A stretch of DNA of 64,000 nucleotides. Source: Kineothrix sp. MB12-C1 (GTDB taxonomy: Bacteria; Bacillota; Clostridia; Lachnospirales; Lachnospiraceae). The notes under the pieces were generated by a model. It worked only from the letters and a program-made list of their open reading frames with translations, was not told the DNA's origin and did not search any database. The DNA lies in assembly GCF_030863805.1 (NCBI RefSeq), contig NZ_CP132957.1, positions 806,001-870,000 on the forward strand, written 5' to 3'. The translations under genes were made by a program, and so were the position numbers. Shown here piece after piece: positions 43,881-52,409 of the stretch (position 1 is the first letter of the stretch; the number at the start of each line of letters is the position of its first letter).

Positions 43881-44822
43881 TCACTTCATAAAATCAGCTA
43901 CCGCTTTTTTAATTTCTTCGTCATGTCCTGCCATCAAATGCCCACCGCTTTCAAAGGAAATAAAAGTACAGTTTGGAAAGCGTGGCACAGCCTTTTCTGT
44001 GTCTAAATAATTTGCCATTTTATCATCCTTTGCATGGAGAATAAGCGTTGGAACCTGTAAAGATTCAATCGGATAGCTGTCAAAATTTCTTGCCATATCG
44101 GGGTTGGTAACGGAAGCATCCAACACCACACCGTTTTTTCTGTCACCGCAGGGGAGCATACTGTAAATTGTAGACGGCTCCATGCCCATGATGGGGTCAA
44201 ACAGTGGACTGATTAGAAACATGGTGTAGTCATTGCACAAAAAGGCGGGTGGCCCGGCGTACTCCATATATTTTTCCGGCTTTTCTACATATGGCATGGC
44301 AGAGCAATATAAGATTAGTCCTTCCGTCCGTTCGGGATAATCCAATGTAAATCGAATTGCCGCTGTTCCTCCGGCGGAGGTCGCAAGAGGATATACCTTG
44401 TCAATCCCCAAGCTATCTAGCAACTCTACATAAGCTGCAGCTTGTTCTGATGGTGTTCCACCACCCATTACATCACTGCCCAAATATCCAAAGCGTGATG
44501 GGGCAAGAATTCTATAATCATTGCTAAAATCCTTACAGGTGTCATAGCCTTGGTCATAACCACCAAATATACCATGCATGGATAGAATGACTTTAGCATC
44601 ATCTGTGACGTCATCGGGGATAGTATCAATATAGGTCATATCCCCATAGCTTAAGTCAGCAGTCACTGCGTTATATGTAGCAAGGCGTTTCTCGCCATCT
44701 TTGACCGCTATGCCGCACCGTATTCCTTGGACAATCAAATATATTGCAAGGGCAAGCAAGATGCCGCCCCCGATGTATACCCACATACGTTTATACCACA
44801 CCTTTCTAATGGATTTTTGCAT
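43881..44822 (-). CDS. Membrane-anchored alpha/beta-hydrolase
   Basis: 313 residues. One N-terminal membrane anchor (about residues 12-30) is followed by an alpha/beta hydrolase domain with LSMHGIFGGYDQGYD oxyanion loop, nucleophile elbow ATSAGGTAAIRF (about 145), acid LHAKDDKMANYL and catalytic His in FESGGHLMAGHDEE. It is 33 bases downstream of a TetR regulator on the same strand, so it is probably under its control. The active site faces outward if the anchor is uncleaved. Confidence 0.83.
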   Translation of the reverse strand: MQKSIRKVWYKRMWVYIGGGILLALAIYLIVQGIRCGIAVKDGEKRLATYNAVTADLSYGDMTYIDTIPDDVTDDAKVILSMHGIFGGYDQGYDTCKDFSNDYRILAPSRFGYLGSDVMGGGTPSEQAAAYVELLDSLGIDKVYPLATSAGGTAAIRFTLDYPERTEGLILYCSAMPYVEKPEKYMEYAGPPAFLCNDYTMFLISPLFDPIMGMEPSTIYSMLPCGDRKNGVVLDASVTNPDMARNFDSYPIESLQVPTLILHAKDDKMANYLDTEKAVPRFPNCTFISFESGGHLMAGHDEEIKKAVADFMK

Positions 44823-44854
44823 TTTTTAACCCCCGTTGTTCAATTACTATTTTC

Positions 44855-45475
44855 TTATTCATAGGTTTTCGATACCTCCGCAGGCGATTCTGTATTAACG
44901 CCATTAAGTAGCATATTAACCAGCTTTACAATAAACGTCTTGCGAGATTCGGCGGTATCCATCAGATACCCAATCATCGCACCGCCGTGTTGATTCGCTA
45001 AAAATGCGGCTTGTATAGCAGTAACAAGTACAAAGGAAAAAAGATTTTTATCGGCTTGGCTCATACTATCTCCCAAAACATCACAGATGCTTTTTTGACT
45101 TTTTACCGTGTTGCTTTCATCTGATTGGTCTGATAAATCCCCAAGTATCGAAATGCGAGAAATAGCAGGGTTAGCAAATAAAAACTCGAATACTTGTGAT
45201 GCTGTATAGGTCATGCGTTCTTGTGGGTTTTGCATATGGCCAACGTTTGGCTTGAAGCCATCAACCACTTGCCCAATAATCCGCTGCACACAGATGGCAA
45301 TGAGATTTTCTTTCGTTTGAAAATGATAGTTGATAAGTCCGTTGCCGACCCCCGCTTTTTCTGCAATATCACGGGTTGTAATTTCAGCGGCATTGCCATT
45401 GCTTGTTTGTATTAAAGCAATCGTCACATCAATAATGCGCTCTTTGACTTCTGTAGCCTTTGTGGATTTTTTCAT
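44855..45475 (-). CDS. TetR-family transcriptional regulator
   Basis: 206 residues. The N-terminal DNA-binding domain (EITTRDIAEKAGVGNGLINYHFQTKENLIAICV, about residues 31-63) is followed by a helical ligand domain. Two palindromes with GAGC/GCTC half-sites overlap its promoter, suggesting autoregulation. The hydrolase gene follows within the same transcript. Start ATG has AAGGGAGGTTGAC upstream. Confidence 0.92.
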   Translation of the reverse strand: MKKSTKATEVKERIIDVTIALIQTSNGNAAEITTRDIAEKAGVGNGLINYHFQTKENLIAICVQRIIGQVVDGFKPNVGHMQNPQERMTYTASQVFEFLFANPAISRISILGDLSDQSDESNTVKSQKSICDVLGDSMSQADKNLFSFVLVTAIQAAFLANQHGGAMIGYLMDTAESRKTFIVKLVNMLLNGVNTESPAEVSKTYE

Positions 45476-45498
45476 GTCAACCTCCCTTGTACGTAGAT

Positions 45499-45546
45499 TT
45501 GAGCAGCGCTCAATTATATTATGCTGAGCATCGCTCTAATTGTCAA
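45499..45546 (-). promoter_or_regulatory. Promoter with two GAGC-N3-GCTC operators for the TetR gene
   Basis: Minus strand TTGACA (45541-45546), 17-base spacer, CATAAT (45518-45523). Palindrome GAGC-ATC-GCTC (45526-45536) fills the spacer and TTGAGCAGCGCTCAA (45499-45513) covers the start point. The centres are 25 bp apart. Confidence 0.78.
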
Positions 45547-45612
45547 GAGGACTACCGCAAAGTTTATCACGATATTCCTGTCAATTCATACCATATAGCA
45601 GAGGTGATTTTT

Positions 45613-45783
45613 ATGAATTCCTGTGAATTAGTTACTTTTATTTCCTCCGTCGCCTGTGCAATCTCCAAATCATACAGCAAAGAGGACGTTGCCATGCTCT
45701 CAGTTATTTTTTCACAACTCGGGGATACGCTATCCACAATTCTTACTCATGATGAGATTTGCAGTCCGAGCGATTCGGAATAA
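45613..45783 (+). CDS. Small DUF6774-like protein
   Basis: 56 residues, MNSCELVTFISSVACAISKSYSKEDVAMLSVIF and onward. A helical hydrophobic N-terminal part with one conserved-looking Cys pair is followed by QLGDTLSTILTHDEIC. It resembles the short DUF6774 proteins of Clostridia (unknown function). The ATG at 45613 has GAGGTGAT upstream. It opens a run of three tiny plus-strand genes. Confidence 0.65.
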   Translation: MNSCELVTFISSVACAISKSYSKEDVAMLSVIFSQLGDTLSTILTHDEICSPSDSE

Positions 45784-45934
45784 TATATTGCTTTAAATGG
45801 TACAGCATCTACATACTACATTTGTAACTTCTATAGCAGCCCTCGGACAACCTATTTCAACCTGCCAAATGCAACTTTGAATAATATCCTTCTACATGCA
45901 GATAATAACGGTATTAATTTTAAGGAGAATAGTT

Positions 45935-46087
45935 ATGGCAAAAGATTCACAAATTGACCCCAAAGCAATTCGTAAGAAAAAATCACATGGCGGGCCTACT
46001 ATGGCTGAAAGTGCGTTAGACGGAGAAAGCAGAAATGCCAAAAAGCAGTCCGGCAGCCGCCATAAACCAGGTAACGATAAAAAATAA
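45935..46087 (+). CDS. Small basic protein of unknown function
   Basis: 50 residues, highly charged (MAKDSQIDPKAIRKKKSHGG, then GESRNAKKQSGSRHKPGNDKK), with no hydrophobic segment. AAGGAGAATAG precedes the ATG at 45935. It is followed after 25 bases by another small gene, so they are probably co-transcribed. I do not recognise a family. Confidence 0.6.
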   Translation: MAKDSQIDPKAIRKKKSHGGPTMAESALDGESRNAKKQSGSRHKPGNDKK

Positions 46088-46112
46088 ACTTTTATACAAA
46101 GGAGTATATTAT

Positions 46113-46358
46113 ATGAATCGTGATAAACTCATCGCCCAAGTAAAAAATGAATATGCACGAATAGCCTCTTCTGAGTCCCAGCAGCATTTTCACCAAACCA
46201 CGACCGAATTGACACCTGAAGCTTATTATGAAAATCTGCTAAGTAAGGCTATCAGCGAAATTAACAATGGAACCTTCGATGATTTCAAATCAGGAGAGGA
46301 CGTAGTAACTGCTATTGCAAACGATAAAACTTGGCTATCAGGTTGGAAAGAACTTTAG
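46113..46358 (+). CDS. Small helical protein of unknown function
   Basis: 81 residues, acidic and helical (MNRDKLIAQVKNEYARIASS; later AYYENLLSKAISEINNGTFDDFKSGEDVV). An AAAGGAG box lies 8 bases before the ATG at 46113. It ends just before a strong terminator, closing the small-gene cluster. No domain recognised. Confidence 0.65.
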   Translation: MNRDKLIAQVKNEYARIASSESQQHFHQTTTELTPEAYYENLLSKAISEINNGTFDDFKSGEDVVTAIANDKTWLSGWKEL

Positions 46359-46402
46359 AAACAAATTTTATAACTTTTATGTTAAAATTAAAACCGCAAT
46401 TG

Positions 46403-46439
46403 AAAACCGCAGTCCCTTTTTACAGAGGATTGCGGTTTT
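46403..46439. terminator. Bidirectional terminator
   Basis: AAAACCGCAGTCC (46403-46415) pairs with GGATTGCGGTTTT (46427-46439) with one mismatch. The A/T-flanked stem lies between the plus-strand small genes and the end of the minus-strand ABC permease at 46445. Confidence 0.8.
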
Positions 46440-46444
46440 CTTAA

Positions 46445-47161
46445 CTATCCCGTCACTTTCTTTATGAACTTTTCAGACAATAATACCATCCAAACCACCG
46501 CCAATAAAATCGAGATGATCAACGAAAAATAATTGTTAGACTGCATTGTTTTTGCCATCCAAAATGACGGCAATATCGCTACAAAATATTGCGCTTTTCC
46601 GGCCACAAAATATGGTACCAGTGCGCCTAAACTAAAAAGGGTAGCCATTTTCCCAACCGCCATTCCCTCGACCTTATTTGTCGATAGGGCCACAATAAGC
46701 AAGGCTACGACAATACCTTGAATAGTTCCGGCTAATGCAATTCCCGTAAGTGTCAACATATCCGTATTTGAAAGATGGAAAAGCACAGATACAAAAATAC
46801 TGACAGGGAATGAAATAAGCCCTGTAACTCCTAATCTTGAAAGCAAATATCCTGTTTTTCTCAAAGGGGTTACGGCCAGGTAGGCAATCATATGGTCGTC
46901 CGCTTCTTCCAATATTACCATAGCAACAACGTAATTAAGCATAGAGGGCGTCAAGATAATAAGGAAAAGGTCGAATAATTCATAATAAGGGGTTAATATT
47001 TCATTCACGCCTAAATGACTTGTTAGTAAATCCTCTATGATAGGAGTAATAAACCGAAAAACTGTTCCGGCAAGAAATGGAACAAAGGCAATTATCATAA
47101 GCATGGCATCCTGTTTCATCTGCCGAAGCATTTGTAAGAAGCTAATACGAATTGCATTCAT
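46445..47161 (-). CDS. ABC-2 type exporter permease (fluoroquinolone-export-like)
   Basis: 238 residues with about six membrane segments. It is the last gene of an ATPase-permease-permease set. ATG at 47161 overlaps the previous stop as ATGA and has GGGGG upstream; the longer frame to 47188 is not needed. Similar three-gene sets are annotated as drug (fluoroquinolone) exporters, but the substrate here is unknown. Confidence 0.82.
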   Translation of the reverse strand: MNAIRISFLQMLRQMKQDAMLMIIAFVPFLAGTVFRFITPIIEDLLTSHLGVNEILTPYYELFDLFLIILTPSMLNYVVAMVILEEADDHMIAYLAVTPLRKTGYLLSRLGVTGLISFPVSIFVSVLFHLSNTDMLTLTGIALAGTIQGIVVALLIVALSTNKVEGMAVGKMATLFSLGALVPYFVAGKAQYFVAILPSFWMAKTMQSNNYFSLIISILLAVVWMVLLSEKFIKKVTG

Positions 47162-47838
47162 AACTTGATACCCCCAAGGCTTCTCCACATTTTAGCTGTT
47201 GCACGTTGAGCAACAATGAATAAGCATACAATTACAATTAAGAGTACGGCAATGTCATACAGAGGGTCTTGACTGCTGTTTGATATTAAGGCAATGCTTC
47301 CGTTCAATGGATACCACTGCATAATGGCTGTTGGCACGAATAAATAAATGATAGGCGGCACGAAACAAATAATCTCCAATGGGACAGTCGCAATTATGTA
47401 TTGGTTCAAGCTGCTTATTTTTGTTGCTACAATCAAGCCTAATAAGGTGAAGATGATCGAGGTCAGCGCCGTTGTGATTAAAACTACCGGGATATTTTTA
47501 AGTCCTCCCATAAGTGCAAGCACCAAGGATACAAGCACGGATATAAATACAAGCGATACTGCTTTCGCCTTTATATATTCAGAGACTTTCACTGGCGATA
47601 CTGCCAGGGCATTCAATACCCTTTGACTTTTTTCCAATAGTACAATGGCCCCCATGAATAAAAGCCCCATCGCCGCCGGATCGGAATAAATCATAATACT
47701 TGCTGCTTTTTCCCGCCATGTCTCCGGGAAGATGAGAAGCAGGAAAACATATAAAGTACTAAACACTGCGTAAATAAAGTAAAATCCATATTTAAATTGA
47801 AAGCGAACATCCCCTAGTATCATTTTTACCAACCTCAT
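47158..47838 (-). CDS. ABC-2 type exporter permease
   Basis: 226 residues with about six membrane segments (YGFYFIYAVFSTLYVFLLLIF near the N-terminus). It overlaps the ATPase gene by four bases upstream and the second permease by four bases downstream, so the three proteins are translationally coupled. Together with the other permease it would form the export channel. Confidence 0.83.
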   Translation of the reverse strand: MRLVKMILGDVRFQFKYGFYFIYAVFSTLYVFLLLIFPETWREKAASIMIYSDPAAMGLLFMGAIVLLEKSQRVLNALAVSPVKVSEYIKAKAVSLVFISVLVSLVLALMGGLKNIPVVLITTALTSIIFTLLGLIVATKISSLNQYIIATVPLEIICFVPPIIYLFVPTAIMQWYPLNGSIALISNSSQDPLYDIAVLLIVIVCLFIVAQRATAKMWRSLGGIKL

Positions 47839-48680
47839 TGCAACGCCCTCCCCGTAACCTCAATAAAAATATCGTTCAAAGTCGGTTCGCTGCTATGAAT
47901 GGATAATATGCGGTTTTCTTCTATCAGATTTATTAATGCCTTATCCTTTGATATTTGGGAGAGCAAACATTCGCCTGTCTTCTCCTGGCCCTCATAATAA
48001 GTATACCTAACTTTCGCCGCCCCTTTTTGCATAATAAGGTTGTGCGGGCGATCCAACGCCTTAATGCTGCCGTTCACAATAAAGGCTACCCTATCGCATA
48101 GTTCCGTTGCGTCCGTCATATTGTGTGTTGTTAAAAATATCGTTTTCCCCTTTTCTTTCTGCTGTAAAATCATATCTTTCATCAGTTTGCTGTTAGCGGG
48201 GTCAAGGCCGCTTGTCGGCTCGTCGAGGAATAATATAGTAGGGTCGTGGAGCAATGCCTTTAGAAAATTCAATCTTGACTTCATACCCTTTGAATAATCG
48301 GCCACCTTTTTGTCCGCGTCATTCTGTAATCCGATTTCTGCAAGCATTTCATCAATCGCCCTTGTTTTCTTAGCGTATAGTGAATTGAAAAATTGGAGAT
48401 TTTGCCGGGCGGTCAACTTTTCGTATAAAGTGGAATATTCAAAATCCACACCTATATTTTCATAAAAGTGGTTATCATGTTCTTTGCACTCAATACCGCC
48501 TAACTTGACGCTCCCTTTATATCCTGTAATTAAACCGGTAAGTATTTTTTGCAGGGTCGTTTTCCCCGCTCCGGATGGGCCTAAAAATCCGAATATTTCT
48601 CCCTTGTCAACATGAAAATTCATATTTTCAATAAAGGGCCTTTTTGAATAGCTAAATGATAAGTTTTCGACTGTGAGCAT
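47835..48680 (-). CDS. ABC exporter ATP-binding protein
   Basis: 281 residues with Walker A LGPSGAGKTTLQK (about residue 34), signature DYSKGMKSRLNFLKALLHDP, Walker B ILFLDEPTSGLDP and H-loop FLTTHNM. A C-terminal ~60-residue extension follows, as in drug-export ATPases. It heads the exporter operon, 58 bases downstream of a TetR regulator with a shared operator-like repeat in between. Confidence 0.93.
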   Translation of the reverse strand: MLTVENLSFSYSKRPFIENMNFHVDKGEIFGFLGPSGAGKTTLQKILTGLITGYKGSVKLGGIECKEHDNHFYENIGVDFEYSTLYEKLTARQNLQFFNSLYAKKTRAIDEMLAEIGLQNDADKKVADYSKGMKSRLNFLKALLHDPTILFLDEPTSGLDPANSKLMKDMILQQKEKGKTIFLTTHNMTDATELCDRVAFIVNGSIKALDRPHNLIMQKGAAKVRYTYYEGQEKTGECLLSQISKDKALINLIEENRILSIHSSEPTLNDIFIEVTGRALQ

Positions 48681-48697
48681 AATTCCATCTCCTTATT

Positions 48698-48721
48698 TGA
48701 CTCGTTTGTTCTTAGTAGTCA
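48698..48721 (-). promoter_or_regulatory. Candidate TetR operator in front of the ABC exporter operon
   Basis: Minus strand TGAC-N16-GTCA. It lines up with the 24-bp site before the tetR gene (49346-49369), sharing TGACTAYTA, AACA and GTCAAA. The shared sequence ahead of both units suggests one repressor. Confidence 0.55.
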
Positions 48722-48738
48722 GAAAAAGCCTAAAATTT

Positions 48739-49329
48739 TTATGTGATCATTTGCAACACTAAACCTCTAATGGTAAGTTTTAAGGCATCGTTAAAAAAGT
48801 CTTCTCCCATTTCACGTTTATAGACCATCGTAATAAAGAGATTTCTAAAAGCGGTCGCAAAATGGTCGGTATTGATATCAGATGAAAGAGGTAAGAGTTC
48901 TCCTATACTTTTTATCATTGAACTATCCTGAATAAAATGGTTTTGCATAACTTCTTGTGGTAACTTTCGATACAGCAATTCTATTTCGCCTGTGGTAATA
49001 AGGCGCAATAAGCCTATTTTATCAGTAATCAGAAAAGAGTTATATATTATCTCCGTCAATTCATCAGTTGTAGCATGCCCGTGTAATGCCTTAATCTCAT
49101 CAAGCATTTGCTGCTCAATAATTTCATGCTGCTCTATTAAAACCTCAAACAATAAAAGCTCTTTTGAGTCATAAAATAAGTAAAATGTGCCTTTGGGAAT
49201 TTTAACGCGCTCCACCAATTCATCTACAGTTGTGCGTCTTATTCCAAAGGTTGAAAGTAAATATGCAGCCTCTTCTTTTAGCCTTTTTTTGATATATGCT
49301 CTTTCATCATCAGAATATGTTTTTGGCAA
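48739..49329 (-). CDS. TetR-family transcriptional regulator
   Basis: 196 residues. The N-terminal DNA-binding domain (RRTTVDELVERVKIPKGTFYLFYDSKELLLFEVL, about residues 27-60) and a helical ligand domain are seen. It lies just upstream of the ABC exporter operon, with which it shares a 24-bp inverted-repeat sequence, so it probably represses both itself and the exporter. Confidence 0.92.
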   Translation of the reverse strand: MPKTYSDDERAYIKKRLKEEAAYLLSTFGIRRTTVDELVERVKIPKGTFYLFYDSKELLLFEVLIEQHEIIEQQMLDEIKALHGHATTDELTEIIYNSFLITDKIGLLRLITTGEIELLYRKLPQEVMQNHFIQDSSMIKSIGELLPLSSDINTDHFATAFRNLFITMVYKREMGEDFFNDALKLTIRGLVLQMIT

Positions 49330-49345
49330 AGCTAATTCTCCTTTT

Positions 49346-49397
49346 TGACCAATATGTTTCTAATAGTCACAATAGCATCCATATGCTAATTTGTCAA
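49346..49397 (-). promoter_or_regulatory. Promoter and operator of the tetR gene
   Basis: Minus strand TTGACA (49392-49397), 17 bases, TATTGT (49369-49374). TGAC-N16-GTCA (49346-49369) starts at the -10 box and covers the transcription start. Confidence 0.7.
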
Positions 49398-49433
49398 CGC
49401 TAATATTATAAAAAGCCATGAACCAGTAATTCG

Positions 49434-49850
49434 TTACCAGGAGCATATCTCACCTTCTATACTGATTATATCATCAATCGGAATTATGGTACCATCGATC
49501 ATAACAATACTCCGCTCATATTCACTTATCTTTTTAATCTTATTAATGACCGTAACATAGGTACCGCCATCCTTCTTTCCATCGGGTTGAAAATAGGTGA
49601 TTGCTATTTGAGGATGTTCTTTCATCCGATTCGCTATAATTTGCAGCCTATTTCTCAAAGCATCCTTTAAATATTCATCTAATTCCACTCTCTTATCGGT
49701 TTGCCTTGCCGTTTCTTTGATGGCAGCATCATGTCCGGTCAAGGCGGCGAAGGGAGAAAACTGAGCCGCCCGGTCAATGGCTGCCATATGAGGCCGTGTC
49801 TTAGAAATATAGTGCGGTAGTTGGATGATGTCATCATATTCCCTCATCAT
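49434..49850 (-). CDS. YolD-like protein
   Basis: 138 residues of the YolD-like family: MAAIDRAAQFSPFAALTGHDAAIKE near the N-terminus (about 22-46) and a beta-rich C-terminus with IVMIDGTIIPIDDIISIEGE. YolD-like proteins are habitually coupled to UvrX/UvrX-like Y-family polymerases. Here the gene overlaps the polymerase stop by four bases (ATGA). Its role in SOS mutagenesis is inferred from partnership. Confidence 0.85.
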   Translation of the reverse strand: MMREYDDIIQLPHYISKTRPHMAAIDRAAQFSPFAALTGHDAAIKETARQTDKRVELDEYLKDALRNRLQIIANRMKEHPQIAITYFQPDGKKDGGTYVTVINKIKKISEYERSIVMIDGTIIPIDDIISIEGEICSW

Positions 49851-51370
49851 GCTCTGTGTCCTCCAATCTGCTTGTTCCGAAGCATTCCCGTAGCACCTTC
49901 TTCCAAATTCATCCCCTTCAGCACGGCATTCTTTCCGTATTTTCTTTTTATTTCCAGCATCGCTTTCTGCACCTTTTTTTCTCTTGCAAGCTCGGCTTCT
50001 TCCTCCTCCTTTTTCGCTTGTACCGCGGCATAATCTGTGAAGAGATTAAGCTGTTCAAAACTGTCCATCTTTTGGATACTTGTCTCATCCACAACATGAT
50101 TGGCTGCGATATTAACCCTCCGTACCAGAAGATTTTTGTCAACGATGCGCTCAAACAACTCTGTAACAGCTTCCATAATCAATTTAGTAGAAGAAGTCTG
50201 TCTGCCAAGGTTTACCGTACCATGGGCAGACTTTGGAACGGAACGTCCATAACGATCTATGGTAACCTGCCCACAATATAATTTCTTTCTATTTAAATCT
50301 GATAAATTCTCGATGTCATATCCAACTGTCAAAACAAGCTGATCCGTTACAAGCCTTTTATCCACAAGATCAAGTACAAGCAAATCCGTCATTTCCCGTA
50401 TTACCAGCTTCGCTTTGCCAAAAGGATAAGCATATTGCAGAACCTGACCTGAACCAATACTGTTTGTGCTCGGCTTATAAGCTTTAATATCTGCAATGGT
50501 ACACGGTTCCCATCCCCAAGCATGGTCAATCAACAATTCTGCATTAATACCGAATAACCGGTACAATAAGTCTTCGTTATAATAATCGTTAGGCCTACCG
50601 AGAGAGCATTTCGCAATATCTCCCATGGTAAAAAGTCCTTGTTCCTCCAGTTTCTTGGCATATCCTTTTCCAACACGCCAAAAATCAGTGAGCGGCCGAT
50701 GTGACCACATCGAATGTCGGTAACTCATTTCGTCCAATTCAGCGATTAGTACACCATTGTGATCCACCGGAATACACTTCGCCTGAATATCCATAGCGAT
50801 TTTACAAAGGTACAAGTTCGTTCCGATTCCGGCGGTCGCTGTAATACCTATGTTTTTCCGAACATCCTGAATCATTTTCGTGGCAAGCTCACGGGCGGAT
50901 AACTTATAGGTGTCCAGATAATCGGTCACATCCATGAACACCTCGTCGATGGAATAAACATGCATGTCTTCCGGGGCGATGTACTTCAAGTAAGTATTAT
51001 AAATCCGCGTGCTGTATTCTATATAATGAGCCATTCTCGGAGGAGCTGCAATATAGTCCAGGGAGAGACCCGGTGAGGCTTTCAGTTCAGTGTCGTCGAT
51101 GGAGGCGCCTGTAAAAACTCGCCCCGGTGCTTTTTGCAGCCGTTCCGCATTTACTTCCTTGACCTTTTGCACGACCTCAAACAGCCTAGCCCTACCGGAA
51201 ATACCGTATGCTTTGAGGGCCGGAGAAACAGCGAGGCAAATCGTCTTTTCCGTGCGGCTTGCATCGGCCACAACAAGGTTAGTCGTTAGAGGATCAAGTC
51301 CTCGTTCCTTACACTCAACCGAAGCATAGAAAGATTTTAAGTCGATTGCAATATAGGTCCTGTTCTTCAT
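49847..51370 (-). CDS. Y-family (UmuC/UvrX-type) DNA polymerase
   Basis: 507 residues. YIAIDLKSFYASVEC (first catalytic Asp, about residue 9) and YSIDEVFMDVT (catalytic Asp-Glu, about 140) form the active site. TAGIGTNLYLCKIAMD, a thumb helix-hairpin-helix (FWRVGKGYAKKLEEQGLFTMGDIA) and a little-finger domain follow. It performs translesion synthesis after DNA damage. Two LexA-like boxes at its promoter and the coupled YolD gene support SOS control. Confidence 0.93.
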   Translation of the reverse strand: MKNRTYIAIDLKSFYASVECKERGLDPLTTNLVVADASRTEKTICLAVSPALKAYGISGRARLFEVVQKVKEVNAERLQKAPGRVFTGASIDDTELKASPGLSLDYIAAPPRMAHYIEYSTRIYNTYLKYIAPEDMHVYSIDEVFMDVTDYLDTYKLSARELATKMIQDVRKNIGITATAGIGTNLYLCKIAMDIQAKCIPVDHNGVLIAELDEMSYRHSMWSHRPLTDFWRVGKGYAKKLEEQGLFTMGDIAKCSLGRPNDYYNEDLLYRLFGINAELLIDHAWGWEPCTIADIKAYKPSTNSIGSGQVLQYAYPFGKAKLVIREMTDLLVLDLVDKRLVTDQLVLTVGYDIENLSDLNRKKLYCGQVTIDRYGRSVPKSAHGTVNLGRQTSSTKLIMEAVTELFERIVDKNLLVRRVNIAANHVVDETSIQKMDSFEQLNLFTDYAAVQAKKEEEEAELAREKKVQKAMLEIKRKYGKNAVLKGMNLEEGATGMLRNKQIGGHRA

Positions 51371-51418
51371 ATCTATTCTACGATTGCCTCCTTAGAAAAT
51401 TATTTATTTCAGAAACCA

Positions 51419-51473
51419 AAACATTTGTTCTCTATATGTGATATATTATAGCAAGAACATTCGTTCGTGTAAA
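51419..51473 (-). promoter_or_regulatory. SOS promoter with two LexA boxes
   Basis: Minus strand TTTACA (51468-51473), 17 bases, TATAAT (51445-51450). GAACATTCGTTC (51455-51466) fills the spacer and fits the Gram-positive LexA pattern GAAC-N4-GTTC. A second, AAACATTTGTTC (51419-51430), lies just downstream. Confidence 0.85.
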
Positions 51474-51568
51474 TAGGAGTCTAACTATTTCCTGCAACTT
51501 CCAGTTCTAACATGGCAACTCATATTTTTTCATACCTAATTTAGCCTTAGGTTTTTAATAGAAATTAA

Positions 51569-51590
51569 GGAGCAGCCTTTCAGCTGCTCC
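51569..51590 (-). terminator. Terminator of the SDR gene
   Basis: GGAGCAGC / GCTGCTCC arms (51569-51576 and 51583-51590) with a six-base loop, followed on the minus strand by TTAATTTC; 19 bases after the stop codon. Confidence 0.6.
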
Positions 51591-51608
51591 CCTTCTGGAA
51601 ATTTGTGA

Positions 51609-52289
51609 CTATGAATAACGAATTAAACCGCCATTTACGTGGAGTATCTGTCCGGTAACATATGCCGAATCATTCGAAGCTAAATAAACATATGTCGGTG
51701 CAACTTCATAAGCAACTCTGGACGTTGTACTGATTATAGAACTGCCATATTTCAAATGAGGTAATGCAGCCTTTGTCATATAAAAAAGCGGATAGACATT
51801 CGTGCGGAATGTGTTATCCAGTTGCTCGTCCGATACATCCATTATATCGCTGGTATATGGTTGTACCGCTGCATTATTCACTACTATATCCAATTGTTGA
51901 TACGTTTTAATAGTATGCGCTACTGCTGACTCAGAGGTGGACGAATCTCGTAAATCTCCGGGCAGAAGCTGGCAGCTTGCACCAAGTTTCTCCACATATT
52001 CTTTAGTTTCTTCTGCATCCTCATGCTCATTCAGGTATAAAATCGTAAGATTTGCACCTTCTTTTGCAAAGGCTACCGCAATCGCCCTGCCGAATCCACT
52101 ATCGCCGCCTGTAATTATAGCTACCTTTCCTTTCAATTTGCCACTTCCAACATAATCCGGAGAGTCAAAAATCGGCCGGGGATTCATAAGATGTTCAAAT
52201 CCTGGGGGATTCTGGTGTTGTGACGGGAAAGCAATTGGCTGGTTTACTTCCTGCTTTTTCATACCGATATATTCATAATGTTGATCCAT
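51609..52289 (-). CDS. SDR-family protein with an in-frame deletion of the active site
   Basis: 226 residues, about 60 shorter than YhdF/YhxC-type SDR oxidoreductases (around 285-290). Present are the leader region (PIAFPSQHQNPPGFE), the NAD-binding GGDSGFGRAIA, the NNAA motif and SIISTTS. After TTS the sequence jumps to YEVAPTYVYLASNDSAYVTGQ, so the block with the catalytic YxxxK and the following helix is missing, without a frame shift. Cofactor binding may remain but normal catalysis is unlikely. It is monocistronic with its own terminator, so the deleted form may still be expressed. Confidence 0.85.
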   Translation of the reverse strand: MDQHYEYIGMKKQEVNQPIAFPSQHQNPPGFEHLMNPRPIFDSPDYVGSGKLKGKVAIITGGDSGFGRAIAVAFAKEGANLTILYLNEHEDAEETKEYVEKLGASCQLLPGDLRDSSTSESAVAHTIKTYQQLDIVVNNAAVQPYTSDIMDVSDEQLDNTFRTNVYPLFYMTKAALPHLKYGSSIISTTSRVAYEVAPTYVYLASNDSAYVTGQILHVNGGLIRYS

Positions 52290-52409
52290 TCATTTTCCTC
52301 CTGCCTAAAATATATTCATATTTTCAGGATATAGTATTTTTCTTTTTTATCCTTCTCAAGAGTATATTTAAGTATTCAGCCAAAAATCACATTAATAAAA
52401 AACCCATAT

